This document shows, one piece after another, positions 36,738 through 44,644 of a stretch of DNA of 64,000 nucleotides. Within the stretch, counting starts at the first letter, position 1; each line of letters begins with the position of its first letter. The DNA comes from Gynuella sunshinyii YC6258. GTDB lineage: Bacteria; Pseudomonadota; Gammaproteobacteria; Pseudomonadales; Natronospirillaceae. A model generated the notes under the pieces. The model saw only the letters and a list, made by a program, of their open reading frames with translations. It ran no database searches and was not told the DNA's origin. The DNA lies in assembly GCF_000940805.1 (NCBI RefSeq), contig NZ_CP007142.1, positions 1,402,593-1,466,592 on the forward strand, given 5' to 3'. A program made the translations under genes and the position numbers.

Positions 36738-36817
36738 ACAGGGCGGATAAGGCTTACCAAATATGAGGCGTACATAATATTTCTTTGGGTTGCCTTATCC
36801 TTGCCAGACTGCCCTGT
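36738..36817. repeat. Long interrupted inverted repeat between the EF-hand gene and glrK
   Basis: ACAGGGC-GGATAAGGC (36738-36753) pairs with GCCTTATCC (36792-36800) and GCCCTGT (36811-36817), with a 10-base bulge between the right arms. It fills the gap after the EF-hand gene and may act as a terminator or transcript-stabilising structure. Confidence 0.5.
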
Positions 36818-36830
36818 AAACTAAAATTGA

Positions 36831-37073
36831 TTAGTTGGTGGTTTCACCGAACTGGCTGAACTCGCCTTCAGACAGCATGCCGTCCTGATCTGTGTCCAGT
36901 GTGTTGAACTGGCTTACCAGAGCGTCATAGGAAACAGCTTCTTCTGAGCTGATAAAACCGTCAGCGTTCATATCGATAGATTTGAAAGTAACACTGGCTG
37001 AAGCCACTTGATCGAATGCGAATGAAGTTGTAGCGGCCAGCATTAAAGATGACAGTAACAGTACTTTTTTCAT
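36831..37073 (-). CDS. Small periplasmic EF-hand protein
   Basis: This is an 80-residue exported protein with a signal peptide (MKKVLLLSSLMLAATTSFA) and two canonical 12-residue EF-hand loops: residues 34-45 (DMNADGFISSEE) and 60-71 (DTDQDGMLSEGE). Both have Asp at positions 1 and 5, Asp/Asn at 3, Gly at 6 and Glu at 12, so both should bind calcium. It has no further domain, so a calcium buffer or sensor role is likely but unproven. It is monocistronic, upstream of glrK on the same strand, with a large hairpin between them. Confidence 0.85.
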   Translation of the reverse strand: MKKVLLLSSLMLAATTSFAFDQVASASVTFKSIDMNADGFISSEEAVSYDALVSQFNTLDTDQDGMLSEGEFSQFGETTN

Positions 37074-37504
37074 GAGTATTACTCCGTATTCATATGTTGA
37101 GTTGTAATTTCTGTACTTAGTGTTTTGCTTAATGTTTTCGTGACGTTTTAAGCAAGCACTGTGGCTATATCAATAGCCGTGCCATGTTTTAAAAATCTAT
37201 ATAAATCAATTAGTTACAATGATTTTGCGAGGTGATTCGAAGATGGCAGATGAAAATAACTTGAATATCTGTCTGCTGTAGGCGACAAGCACAGGGGTGT
37301 TATAGAAAAATCCTTAAAAATCAATTGGTTAGCTTGTCTCTTTTTTGCAACACCACGAGGATTCAGGTGATTCAGGCCACTTGCCACGGGGGCTCCAGGC
37401 ATTTTCTTGCTTGCCTGAAATTCAGTAATCGAAGAGTTTCATCGCGGATTATTCACTCGATGATGTAGTTGGGTTTTGTTTTGTCCAGTGGAAAAACACT
37501 TTAC
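37074..37504. other. Intergenic region upstream of the acyl-CoA dehydrogenases
   Basis: No gene is recognised in these 431 bases. A short inverted repeat GGCTAT (37163-37168) / ATAGCC (37173-37178) with a 4-base spacer lies about 90 bases upstream of the EF-hand gene. The rest is AT-rich sequence between two divergent promoters. Confidence 0.4.
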
Positions 37505-37533
37505 TTGACGGAGAGCAATTACAAACATATGTT
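37505..37533 (+). promoter_or_regulatory. Sigma-70-type promoter of the acyl-CoA dehydrogenase genes
   Basis: TTGACG (37505-37510) and TATGTT (37528-37533) are separated by 17 bases and fit a sigma-70 promoter (5/6 and 4/6 matches). Transcription would start near 37540, about 48 bases before the ATG. The -10 element lies inside the PsrA-like operator. Confidence 0.6.
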
Positions 37534-37548
37534 TCAAACAGTTGTTTG
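37522..37548. promoter_or_regulatory. Double PsrA-like operator
   Basis: Two back-to-back palindromes share one base: CAAAC-ATAT-GTTTC (37522-37535) and CAAAC-AGTT-GTTTG (37535-37548). Both match the PsrA pattern (G/C)AAAC-N2-4-GTTT(G/C). PsrA is a TetR-type repressor of fatty acid oxidation genes in pseudomonads that is released by long-chain fatty acyl ligands. The sites cover the -10 region, as expected for repression. Confidence 0.72.
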
Positions 37549-37587
37549 AATTCTTCAGTCGCCAACCATCATTCGAGGAAAACCACC

Positions 37588-39366
37588 ATGCCAGAATACA
37601 AAGTACCGATGCGGGATACTCAGTTTGTGCTGTATGAGCTGCTTAAAGGCGAAGCTCATTATGAAAAACTGGGCGCGTCCGATGCCACCCGCGACATGAT
37701 CGATGCCATCCTCACGGAAGGAGCCAAGTTTTGCGAGCAGGTACTTTCGCCTTTGCATCAGGCAGGTGATCAGGGGTGTACCTTTAAAGATGGTGAAGTC
37801 ACTACCCCCCCAGGTTTTAAAGAGGCTTATGCTCAGTATGTGGAAGGTGGTTGGCCGAGTCTGTCAGCATCAGAAGAATTTGGTGGGCAGGGCCTGCCAG
37901 AATCAATTGCAACCGTATTCTCGGAGTTTGTATCGACGGCCAACTGGTCCTGGGGGATGTATCCTGGCTTGAGTCACGGTGCCAAACATACCATCGACAA
38001 GTTTGGCACTGATGAACAGAAAGAGACTTACCTGACCAAGCTGATCAGCGGTGAATGGACCGGCACCATGTGTCTGACAGAACCACATTGCGGATCTGAC
38101 CTGGGCATACTCAAAAGCAAGGCAGAGCCTAACGAAGACGGTTCTTACGCCATCACCGGTACGAAGATTTTCATCTCCGCCGGTGAGCACGACATGGCCG
38201 AAAACATTGTTCACATTGTACTGGCACGTCTGCCGGATGCGCCTGAAGGCACCAAGGGGATATCGTTGTTTATCGTGCCGAAATTCCTACCCGATGGCAC
38301 CCGCAATGTGACCTGCGGATCGATTGAACACAAGATGGGTATTCACGGTAATTCCACCGCAGTATTGAATTTCGATGCCTCCAAAGGGTTTTTGATTGGC
38401 CCACCGAATAAAGGTTTGAACTGCATGTTTACCTTTATGAACCTGGCCCGTCTTGGGTCGGCCATGCAAGGGGTTGCAGCCGCCGAGCAGTCTTTCCAAG
38501 GGGCGTTGACCTATGCCAAGGACCGTCTGGCGATGCGGTCTTTATCCGGGCCGAAAGCACCGGACAAACCGGCCGATCCGATTATCGTTCACCCTGATGT
38601 CCGGCGCATGCTGATGACTCAGAAAGCCATTGCCGAAGGCGGCCGGGCGATGATTTATTACTGTTCGATGCTGGGTGACACCATTCATCGCAGTCAGGAC
38701 GAAGCAGAGATCAAACAAGCGGAAGATCTGTTGAGCCTGCTGACTCCAATTGCCAAAGCCTTTCTGACTGAGACCGGTTATGAAGCCACCAACCTGGGTA
38801 TGCAGGTATTTGGCGGACATGGCTATATTGCCGAGTGGGGCATGGAGCAGATTGTTCGTGATACCCGTATTGCCACCATTTATGAAGGCACGACCGGTAT
38901 TCAGTCGCTCGATTTACTGGGCCGGAAAGTGCTGATGAGTCAGGGCGAACTGCTGCGCAATTTCACCAAAATCATTCACAAATTCTGTCAGGCGGAAGCA
39001 GACAACGCGGATATGAAAGAATTTGCCGAACCACTGGCGGCCCGTAACAAGGAGTGGGGCGATGTCACTATGCAGATCGGCATGAAAGCCATGCAGGATC
39101 GTGAAGAAGTAGGTGCTGCGTCTGTCGATTACCTGATGTACTCCGGCTATATCACCCTGGCATATTTTTGGGCCAGTATGGCCAAAACCGCGCTGGCAGC
39201 ATTGGCGGCAGGTACTTCGGAACAGGATTTCTATAAGGCCAAACTGGCAACTGCGAAATTTTACTTTCAGCGGATTCTGCCTCGGGCCGAAGGGCATAAA
39301 GGCGCCATGCTCAATGGTGCTGAAACCTTGATGGCACTGGATCCGGAGCATTTTGCTTTTCTATGA
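37588..39366 (+). CDS. Acyl-CoA dehydrogenase with extra C-terminal domain (FadE/DmdC type), first copy
   Basis: This 592-residue FAD enzyme would oxidise an acyl-CoA to the trans-2-enoyl-CoA. It starts MPEYKVPMRDTQFVLYELL, as in the long acyl-CoA dehydrogenases of the PA0506-PA0508/DmdC group. FAD-binding segments MCLTEPHCGSDLG and KIFISAGEHD are present, followed by the helical domain and IYEGTTGIQSLDLLGRK with the likely catalytic Glu. The final 110 residues form the acyl-CoA dehydrogenase C-terminal domain. Chain-length specificity cannot be read; DmdC enzymes act on methylmercaptopropionyl-CoA, but no other DMSP genes are here. The ATG has a GAGGAAAA site. Confidence 0.92.
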   Translation: MPEYKVPMRDTQFVLYELLKGEAHYEKLGASDATRDMIDAILTEGAKFCEQVLSPLHQAGDQGCTFKDGEVTTPPGFKEAYAQYVEGGWPSLSASEEFGGQGLPESIATVFSEFVSTANWSWGMYPGLSHGAKHTIDKFGTDEQKETYLTKLISGEWTGTMCLTEPHCGSDLGILKSKAEPNEDGSYAITGTKIFISAGEHDMAENIVHIVLARLPDAPEGTKGISLFIVPKFLPDGTRNVTCGSIEHKMGIHGNSTAVLNFDASKGFLIGPPNKGLNCMFTFMNLARLGSAMQGVAAAEQSFQGALTYAKDRLAMRSLSGPKAPDKPADPIIVHPDVRRMLMTQKAIAEGGRAMIYYCSMLGDTIHRSQDEAEIKQAEDLLSLLTPIAKAFLTETGYEATNLGMQVFGGHGYIAEWGMEQIVRDTRIATIYEGTTGIQSLDLLGRKVLMSQGELLRNFTKIIHKFCQAEADNADMKEFAEPLAARNKEWGDVTMQIGMKAMQDREEVGAASVDYLMYSGYITLAYFWASMAKTALAALAAGTSEQDFYKAKLATAKFYFQRILPRAEGHKGAMLNGAETLMALDPEHFAFL

Positions 39367-39372
39367 TCATAG

Positions 39373-39397
39373 CGTGCCGGGCGATATGCCCGGCACG
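39373..39397 (+). terminator. Perfect hairpin between the two acyl-CoA dehydrogenase genes
   Basis: CGTGCCGGGC (39373-39382) and GCCCGGCACG (39388-39397) form a perfect 10-bp GC-rich stem with a 5-base loop, 6 bases past the first stop codon. It has no T run and may attenuate transcription or protect the mRNA. Confidence 0.6.
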
Positions 39398-39457
39398 ATA
39401 GGCGAACCATTCTATTCAGCGGCCCGCTGAGCAATAACAATAAAACAGGTAATGATG

Positions 39458-41230
39458 ATGGCTGAATTCAAAGCACCTATTCGTGACATGCAATTTGTCC
39501 TCAATGAAGTGTGGCAGGCACCTGAATTGTGGGCGTCAATGGAGAACACACAGGAAGTAACACCCGATCTGGTCAACGCCATTCTGGAGGAAGGTGCCCG
39601 GTTATGTGAGAACGAACTGGAGCCCTTGAATCGTAATGGCGATGAGGAGGGCTGTCATTGGCAGGACTCTGTGGTGACAACTCCCAAAGGATTTAAAGAG
39701 GCTTATCGCCTGTATGCCGAAAATGGCTGGACTGGTCTTGGTGGCAGTCCGGAATATGGCGGCCAGGGTATGCCGAAGATGCTGACGGTAATGTTTGAGG
39801 AAATGTTGTTTTCCGCCAACACTTCGTTTGGCCTCTATACCACGCTGGCCAGCGGTGCCTGTATGGCGCTGGATAATCATGCCAGTGACGCGCTCAAACA
39901 GCGTTATCTGCCAAAACTGTATGATGGTACCTGGGCGGGTTCGATGTGTCTGACTGAACCGCATTGCGGAACCGATCTCGGGATCATCAAGACCCGGGCG
40001 GAACCACAAGACGATGGCAGTTATCGGCTCAATGGCACCAAGATTTTTATTACCGGCGGTGAGCATGATCTGACCGAGAATATTATTCATCTGGTACTCG
40101 CCAAGCTCCCTGATGCCCCTTCCGGCACCAAAGGTATTTCATTGTTCCTGGTGCCGAAATTCATGGTGAATGATGATGACAGCCTGGGCGCACGTAATGG
40201 TGTCAGCTGTGGTTCCATCGAACATAAAATGGGAATTAAAGGTTCTGCTACCTGTGTGATGAATTTTGATGATGCCGTAGGTTACCTGGTGGGTGAAGTG
40301 AACCGCGGTCTGCAGGCCATGTTTACCATGATGAACTACGAGCGGTTATCGGTGGGGATTCAGGGTATTGGTTTGGGCGAAGCGTCTTATCAACAGGCTC
40401 TGGCATATGCCAAAGACCGTCTTCAGGGACGCGCCACCGATGGTCCGCGCCAGCCGGAGAAAAGTGCCGATCCGATTCTGGTGCACCCGGATGTCCGCCG
40501 GATGTTATTGACCCAGAAAGCCTATAACGAAGGAGCCAGAGCGTTTGCTTCATATGTGGGTATGCAACTGGATATCGCCAAGAACCATAGCGATGCTGCA
40601 ACCCGGGCTCGGGCGGATGCATTGGTTGCGCTGCTGACTCCAGTGGCCAAGGCATATTTCACTGATCGTGGCTTTGATGTCTGCGTTCTCGGTCAGCAGG
40701 TATTTGGCGGTCATGGCTATATTCGTGAATGGGGTATGGAGCAGTATGTTCGTGATGCCCGTATTACTCAGATCTATGAAGGTACAAACGGCATTCAGGC
40801 ACTGGATCTGATGGGTCGTAAAGTCGTAGCCAATGGCGGTGAATGGCTGAGTATTTATGTTGAGGAAATCGAACAGTATCTCAACGGTCTGAAACAGCCG
40901 GAGTTGCAGCCATTTAAAGAAGCGCTGGACAGCAGTCTGAGTTTGCTCAGGCAGGCGACTGAGCAGGTGGTTTCCGCCAGCCGGACAGACTTGAATGAGA
41001 TTGGCGCAGCCGGTTGTGATTACCTCAACCTTTTTGGACTGGTGTCCCTTGGATACGTCTGGACCCGTATGGCCGAGCAGGCCATTGGCAAAGATGACAC
41101 GTTCTATCGAGCCAAACTCAAAACGGCCCGTTTCTTTATCCAGAAACTGTTGCCGGAAACCACGGCTTACTTTGGCAAGATTAAAGCCGGCAGTGCGGTG
41201 TTGATGGAGATCGACGAAGACGAATTTTGA
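39458..41230 (+). CDS. Acyl-CoA dehydrogenase with extra C-terminal domain (FadE/DmdC type), second copy
   Basis: This 590-residue paralogue of the preceding enzyme begins MAEFKAPIRDMQFVLNEVW. It has the same FAD segments (MCLTEPHCGTDLG, KIFITGGEHDL) and IYEGTNGIQALDLMGRK with the likely catalytic Glu, then the C-terminal helical domain. Three in-frame ATGs occur at 39452, 39455 and 39458; the last is chosen because AGGT lies 7 bases upstream and it gives the usual family start. The pair probably arose by tandem duplication and may cover different chain lengths. It is 91 bases after the first copy. Confidence 0.92.
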   Translation: MAEFKAPIRDMQFVLNEVWQAPELWASMENTQEVTPDLVNAILEEGARLCENELEPLNRNGDEEGCHWQDSVVTTPKGFKEAYRLYAENGWTGLGGSPEYGGQGMPKMLTVMFEEMLFSANTSFGLYTTLASGACMALDNHASDALKQRYLPKLYDGTWAGSMCLTEPHCGTDLGIIKTRAEPQDDGSYRLNGTKIFITGGEHDLTENIIHLVLAKLPDAPSGTKGISLFLVPKFMVNDDDSLGARNGVSCGSIEHKMGIKGSATCVMNFDDAVGYLVGEVNRGLQAMFTMMNYERLSVGIQGIGLGEASYQQALAYAKDRLQGRATDGPRQPEKSADPILVHPDVRRMLLTQKAYNEGARAFASYVGMQLDIAKNHSDAATRARADALVALLTPVAKAYFTDRGFDVCVLGQQVFGGHGYIREWGMEQYVRDARITQIYEGTNGIQALDLMGRKVVANGGEWLSIYVEEIEQYLNGLKQPELQPFKEALDSSLSLLRQATEQVVSASRTDLNEIGAAGCDYLNLFGLVSLGYVWTRMAEQAIGKDDTFYRAKLKTARFFIQKLLPETTAYFGKIKAGSAVLMEIDEDEF

Positions 41231-41239
41231 ACCTGAATC

Positions 41240-41268
41240 AGAGGCGCGTATGCGCCTCTTCTGTTTCA
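41240..41268 (+). terminator. Terminator after the second acyl-CoA dehydrogenase gene
   Basis: AGAGGCGC (41240-41247) and GCGCCTCT (41252-41259) form an 8-bp stem with a 4-base loop, followed by tctgttt. It lies 10 bases past the stop codon. Confidence 0.72.
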
Positions 41269-41442
41269 CGGCACATGGTTGTGGTGAAGTATTCCAAACG
41301 GTTCGACTCTCTTTTTTACCATACATATGCCTGCCGTCTTCAGGGAAGCCTTCTGTGGCGGACCGGGCGCAGATATGGTTAACATGATCAGCTCATATGT
41401 CTGTCTATATGCCAACCACCATGACAGGGGAGGAGCATCGAT

Positions 41443-43095
41443 ATGGTCACCGAAACCCACAAAGTCTTCAATCAGCCAGAACCTCTGGAAAATTACAACG
41501 CTTATACCAGTGACCGGGTGCTGCATCATTGGCTTCAGGTATTTGGCGGAAACTGGGGTGAGGAAGCGCTGACTCAGTATGGTCATCGGGTCGGCCATGA
41601 TTTGTTGGATGCCGGATTTCAGGCCAACAAATATAAACCTGAGTTCCACAGTCACGATCGTTTTGGTCACCGGATTGATCTGGTGGAGTATCACCCGGCT
41701 TATCATCAGTTGATGCAGGCGGCGATTGAGGCTGGTCATCATGCGCTGCCCTGGGTGAGTTCAAAACCTGGGGCTCATGTGGTGCGGGCCGCGATTGAAT
41801 ACCTGCATACCCAGGCTGATGCCGGTTCGGGCTGTCCGCTGACCATGACCTTTGCATCCATTCCGGCTTTGCGGCACCAGCCGGAGATAGCGGAGGACTG
41901 GATTCCCAGAATTACCGTCAACACCTATGACCCCCGTAATATTCCGTTTGATCAGAAAAACGGTGTGACCATTGGCATGGCAATGACCGAAAAGCAGGGT
42001 GGCTCGGATGTCCGTGCCAATACCACGCAGGCGCGGCCAGTGGGGGTATCAGGGCCAGGACAGGAATATCTGATTACCGGCCATAAGTGGTTTTGTTCTG
42101 CGCCTATGTGCGACGCGTTTTTGATGTTGGCGTATACCGGTAATGGTCTCAGTTGTTTTCTCCTGCCGCGTTGGAAGCCCGATGGCAGCAAAAATAATTT
42201 TTATATTCAGAGACTCAAAAACAAATTGGGTAACGTTTCCAATGCATCCTCGGAAATGGAGTATTGGGATGCGCATGCCTGGATGATTGGCCCGGAAGGT
42301 CGGGGTATCAATACCATTTTGGAAATGGTGGCCATGACCCGGTTTGATTGCATGGTCGGGTCGTCGGCACAAATGCGGCTGGCAGTTGCGCAGGCGTTAC
42401 ACCATACCGCCGGTCGCTCGGCTTTTGGCAAACCGTTACATCAACAGCCACTGATGCAGAATGTGCTGGCGGATCTGGCCTTGGAGGCCGAAGCGGCACT
42501 GGCTATCTCCATGCGCATTGCCCGGGCGCTGGATCACGCCGATGATGACTCTGAGCAGGCACTGGTACGCATCGGTACCGCCCTGGGTAAATACTGGATC
42601 TGCAAGCGCACGGTTCAGCACAGCTACGAAGCGATGGAATCGATTGGAGCGGTGGCGATGATCGAAGACAACGTACTGGCACGGTTGTACCGGGATGCTC
42701 CGGTCAATGCCATTTGGGAAGGTTCCGGAAATATTCAATGTCTGGATGTGATCCGGGTCATGAAGAAAGACCCGGTTTGTTTTGAGGGGCTGTTAGAACA
42801 GCTTGAACCGGCAGCACAGGCTGCCAATGAGCTGCGATCGTTGATTGATCAGGTGATCAAACCACTGGCCTCCAGTCAGGATAATCTCGAATATCAGGCC
42901 CGAACCCTGGTTGAGAGTCTGGCATTGGCCTGGCAGGCAGCCATGCTGATTGAGTATGGCGATGGACGGGTGGCTGATCTGTTTGTTTGTAGCCGTTTGT
43001 CCCGTCACCCGGGTTCTATGTATGGCACATTGCCGGCAGGCAGTGACTGCGCCTATGTAATCGAACGGGCACGGCCGGATATTTCTGCTGATTGA
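41443..43095 (+). CDS. aidB: AidB-type acyl-CoA dehydrogenase-like flavoprotein
   Basis: This 550-residue protein matches E. coli AidB (about 541 residues) across its length: THKVFNQPEPLENYN at the start, MAMTEKQGGSDVRANTT for FAD binding, HKWFCSAPMCDAFLMLA, LKNKLGNVSNASSE, and PVNAIWEGSGNIQCLDVIRV. AidB is a DNA-binding flavoprotein of the adaptive response to alkylation; its enzymatic role is debated. Many AidB-like proteins in fatty-acid loci may be ordinary dehydrogenases, so the function is open. It lies 212 bases after the second acyl-CoA dehydrogenase, beyond a terminator, so it is probably separately transcribed. Confidence 0.87.
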   Translation: MVTETHKVFNQPEPLENYNAYTSDRVLHHWLQVFGGNWGEEALTQYGHRVGHDLLDAGFQANKYKPEFHSHDRFGHRIDLVEYHPAYHQLMQAAIEAGHHALPWVSSKPGAHVVRAAIEYLHTQADAGSGCPLTMTFASIPALRHQPEIAEDWIPRITVNTYDPRNIPFDQKNGVTIGMAMTEKQGGSDVRANTTQARPVGVSGPGQEYLITGHKWFCSAPMCDAFLMLAYTGNGLSCFLLPRWKPDGSKNNFYIQRLKNKLGNVSNASSEMEYWDAHAWMIGPEGRGINTILEMVAMTRFDCMVGSSAQMRLAVAQALHHTAGRSAFGKPLHQQPLMQNVLADLALEAEAALAISMRIARALDHADDDSEQALVRIGTALGKYWICKRTVQHSYEAMESIGAVAMIEDNVLARLYRDAPVNAIWEGSGNIQCLDVIRVMKKDPVCFEGLLEQLEPAAQAANELRSLIDQVIKPLASSQDNLEYQARTLVESLALAWQAAMLIEYGDGRVADLFVCSRLSRHPGSMYGTLPAGSDCAYVIERARPDISAD

Positions 43096-43102
43096 GAATG
43101 GT

Positions 43103-43348
43103 TTATGTTGGTCTGGCGATTTTAGCGATGGCCTCTATTTCTATCAAAATATCCGGTGATGCCAGAGAGGCAATTCCGACACCGGTCAGTGCGGGTCGTG
43201 GCTTTCCAGGTTCTTCTGCGATGATCGGTCCATATTCCACACCTGACCGGACACAGACACTAACTCAAGTTCTGTATCAATCGTTGCTGCGACATACCCG
43301 TTACCGCGCCGTCATATAAGTTGCTGGATTAAACTTGGGAATACTCAT
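43103..43348 (-). pseudogene. Decayed RidA/YjgF-family gene
   Basis: On the minus strand an ATG at 43348 begins MSIPKFNPATYMTAR and then meets a TAA. One base later, in another frame, GYVAATIDTELELVSVSGQV follows, which is the RidA N-terminal strand pair. After a jump back in frame comes YGPIIAEEPGKPRPALTG and then VGIASLASPDILIEIEAIAK, the RidA C-terminal signature. About 50 central residues are missing. Intact RidA-family proteins are about 125-135 residues. A frameshift plus an internal deletion therefore inactivated this gene, which would have encoded an enamine/imine deaminase-like protein. Confidence 0.82.
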
Positions 43349-43583
43349 AAAAATCTTATCCGGGTTGACATGTTTACGAATGCGAGAGTACGTGGGTTGC
43401 AGAAGATAACGATGAAGTCAGGCTTTTATCGAATACAAGCAGACATGATCAGTTACCTGACAATTCTGTTGACAGAGGGACGTGCAGCCATTTGATCAAT
43501 GGGTCCTGGCGACGGCCAGGATGGTAGGCCTTCGTGCCAGATATCCTTGTCAATCACGAAGCCTTCATCCAGCGTATATGGGC

Positions 43584-44300
43584 TCAGTCTTCGTCTTGAG
43601 AGGTTTGAAAATAAAATGGTCCATGTGCTGTGGTTGAAGAAACGTTTGTCTCTTGGTTTGGCGTATCTTTTGGTTGAATGGGTTCAGCTTGACTGGTCTC
43701 AGTTTGATGAGACGAATCGTCATTGTAGTACTGCAGCTGTTGCTTAAGTTTTTGATTTTCAGCTTTCAGGTTTTGGAACTCCTCGTACAGTTTCTGAACC
43801 TGGAGCTTATCGAGTGAACTTGCGTCTGGTTCTGGGTCAGTGCTGTTATCTTCATGCTGTTGGGGCATGGTTGGCTCCTCGGTATTGGTCGATACCTCAG
43901 TTTCATGCTTCACGTATCCGGCGAGAGCGGAGCGAACATCCTGGTATATCGCGTTAGTCTCTTTAGTCAGTTCTGATAAGGCATTTTGTTGATTCTGGCG
44001 TTTGAATTTCTCTCTGCCACGATCCCATTGGTGTGACGCTTCCTGCGGATCTTTAATCGTCATATAGATATCTGATAGCAGGGTATCTATGTTCCCCTGT
44101 GCTGTTATTAATGCCTCTGCGTTGGCTGCAAATTCCTGCTGATATTTCCGAGTGCCGATGTTTTTAAAATTCCAGTAAGCGGTTTTATAGCAATAAAATT
44201 TTCGTTTCCAGTCTGATAATGCATCGCACTGATCTTTGGACGCATTTTCTGAAGTAGCCTGTAAAAGCCTTTCTAATTTGTAGTCATTTACGTCCGGCAT
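43584..44300 (-). CDS. Unrecognised coiled-coil protein
   Basis: This 238-residue soluble protein has no signal peptide or membrane helix. The N-terminal 125 residues are helical with aromatic and cysteine residues (SDWKRKFYCYKTAYWNFKN). A proline/acid-rich linker follows (TEEPTMPQQHEDNSTDPEPD), then a leucine-heptad coiled coil (about 160-195; LYEEFQNLKAENQKLKQQL) and a low-complexity Gln/Thr/Ser-rich tail. I do not recognise the family. The ATG at 44300 has a clear AAGGAG site 5 bases upstream, so it is a real gene. It diverges from the DUF6765-like gene across 344 bases, which suggests that the two may be functionally paired. Confidence 0.7.
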   Translation of the reverse strand: MPDVNDYKLERLLQATSENASKDQCDALSDWKRKFYCYKTAYWNFKNIGTRKYQQEFAANAEALITAQGNIDTLLSDIYMTIKDPQEASHQWDRGREKFKRQNQQNALSELTKETNAIYQDVRSALAGYVKHETEVSTNTEEPTMPQQHEDNSTDPEPDASSLDKLQVQKLYEEFQNLKAENQKLKQQLQYYNDDSSHQTETSQAEPIQPKDTPNQETNVSSTTAHGPFYFQTSQDED

Positions 44301-44644
44301 CAGTGCTCCTTAACTCAATATCAGGAATCTGTGGAAATTCTTAATAATTATCTGTTTCGTCAACAGGTGTTAAAAAATATCCGGCTAACTATATTGTTGT
44401 TTTACTTCTTGGCAATTCATGTGCCATTGAGTGAGATGGCGAAGAGCATAATTAAATCCTTCTTTTCGACATAAGACCGGTCAAAAATGACCATTTATTT
44501 TATGGAAATTTACCAAATCGTCCGTCCTCAGCTCTCTTGTTTGCTTTTGACTGGTGTGAAATCAGTGATTTTAATTGCCTGGCATTCATGTTGCTGATTC
44601 CAATCAGAGGATTACAACATTGAATTGTATTTGGGAGAGACAGA
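44301..44644. other. Divergent intergenic region of 344 bases
   Basis: This AT-rich region lies between the coiled-coil gene (-) and the DUF6765-like gene (+). No ORF or clear operator is seen. It must hold both promoters if both genes are expressed. Confidence 0.4.

Noticed and set aside
43092-43319. A 75-codon plus-strand ORF after aidB
   Set aside because: It is the antisense of the RidA pseudogene, which accounts for the sequence better.
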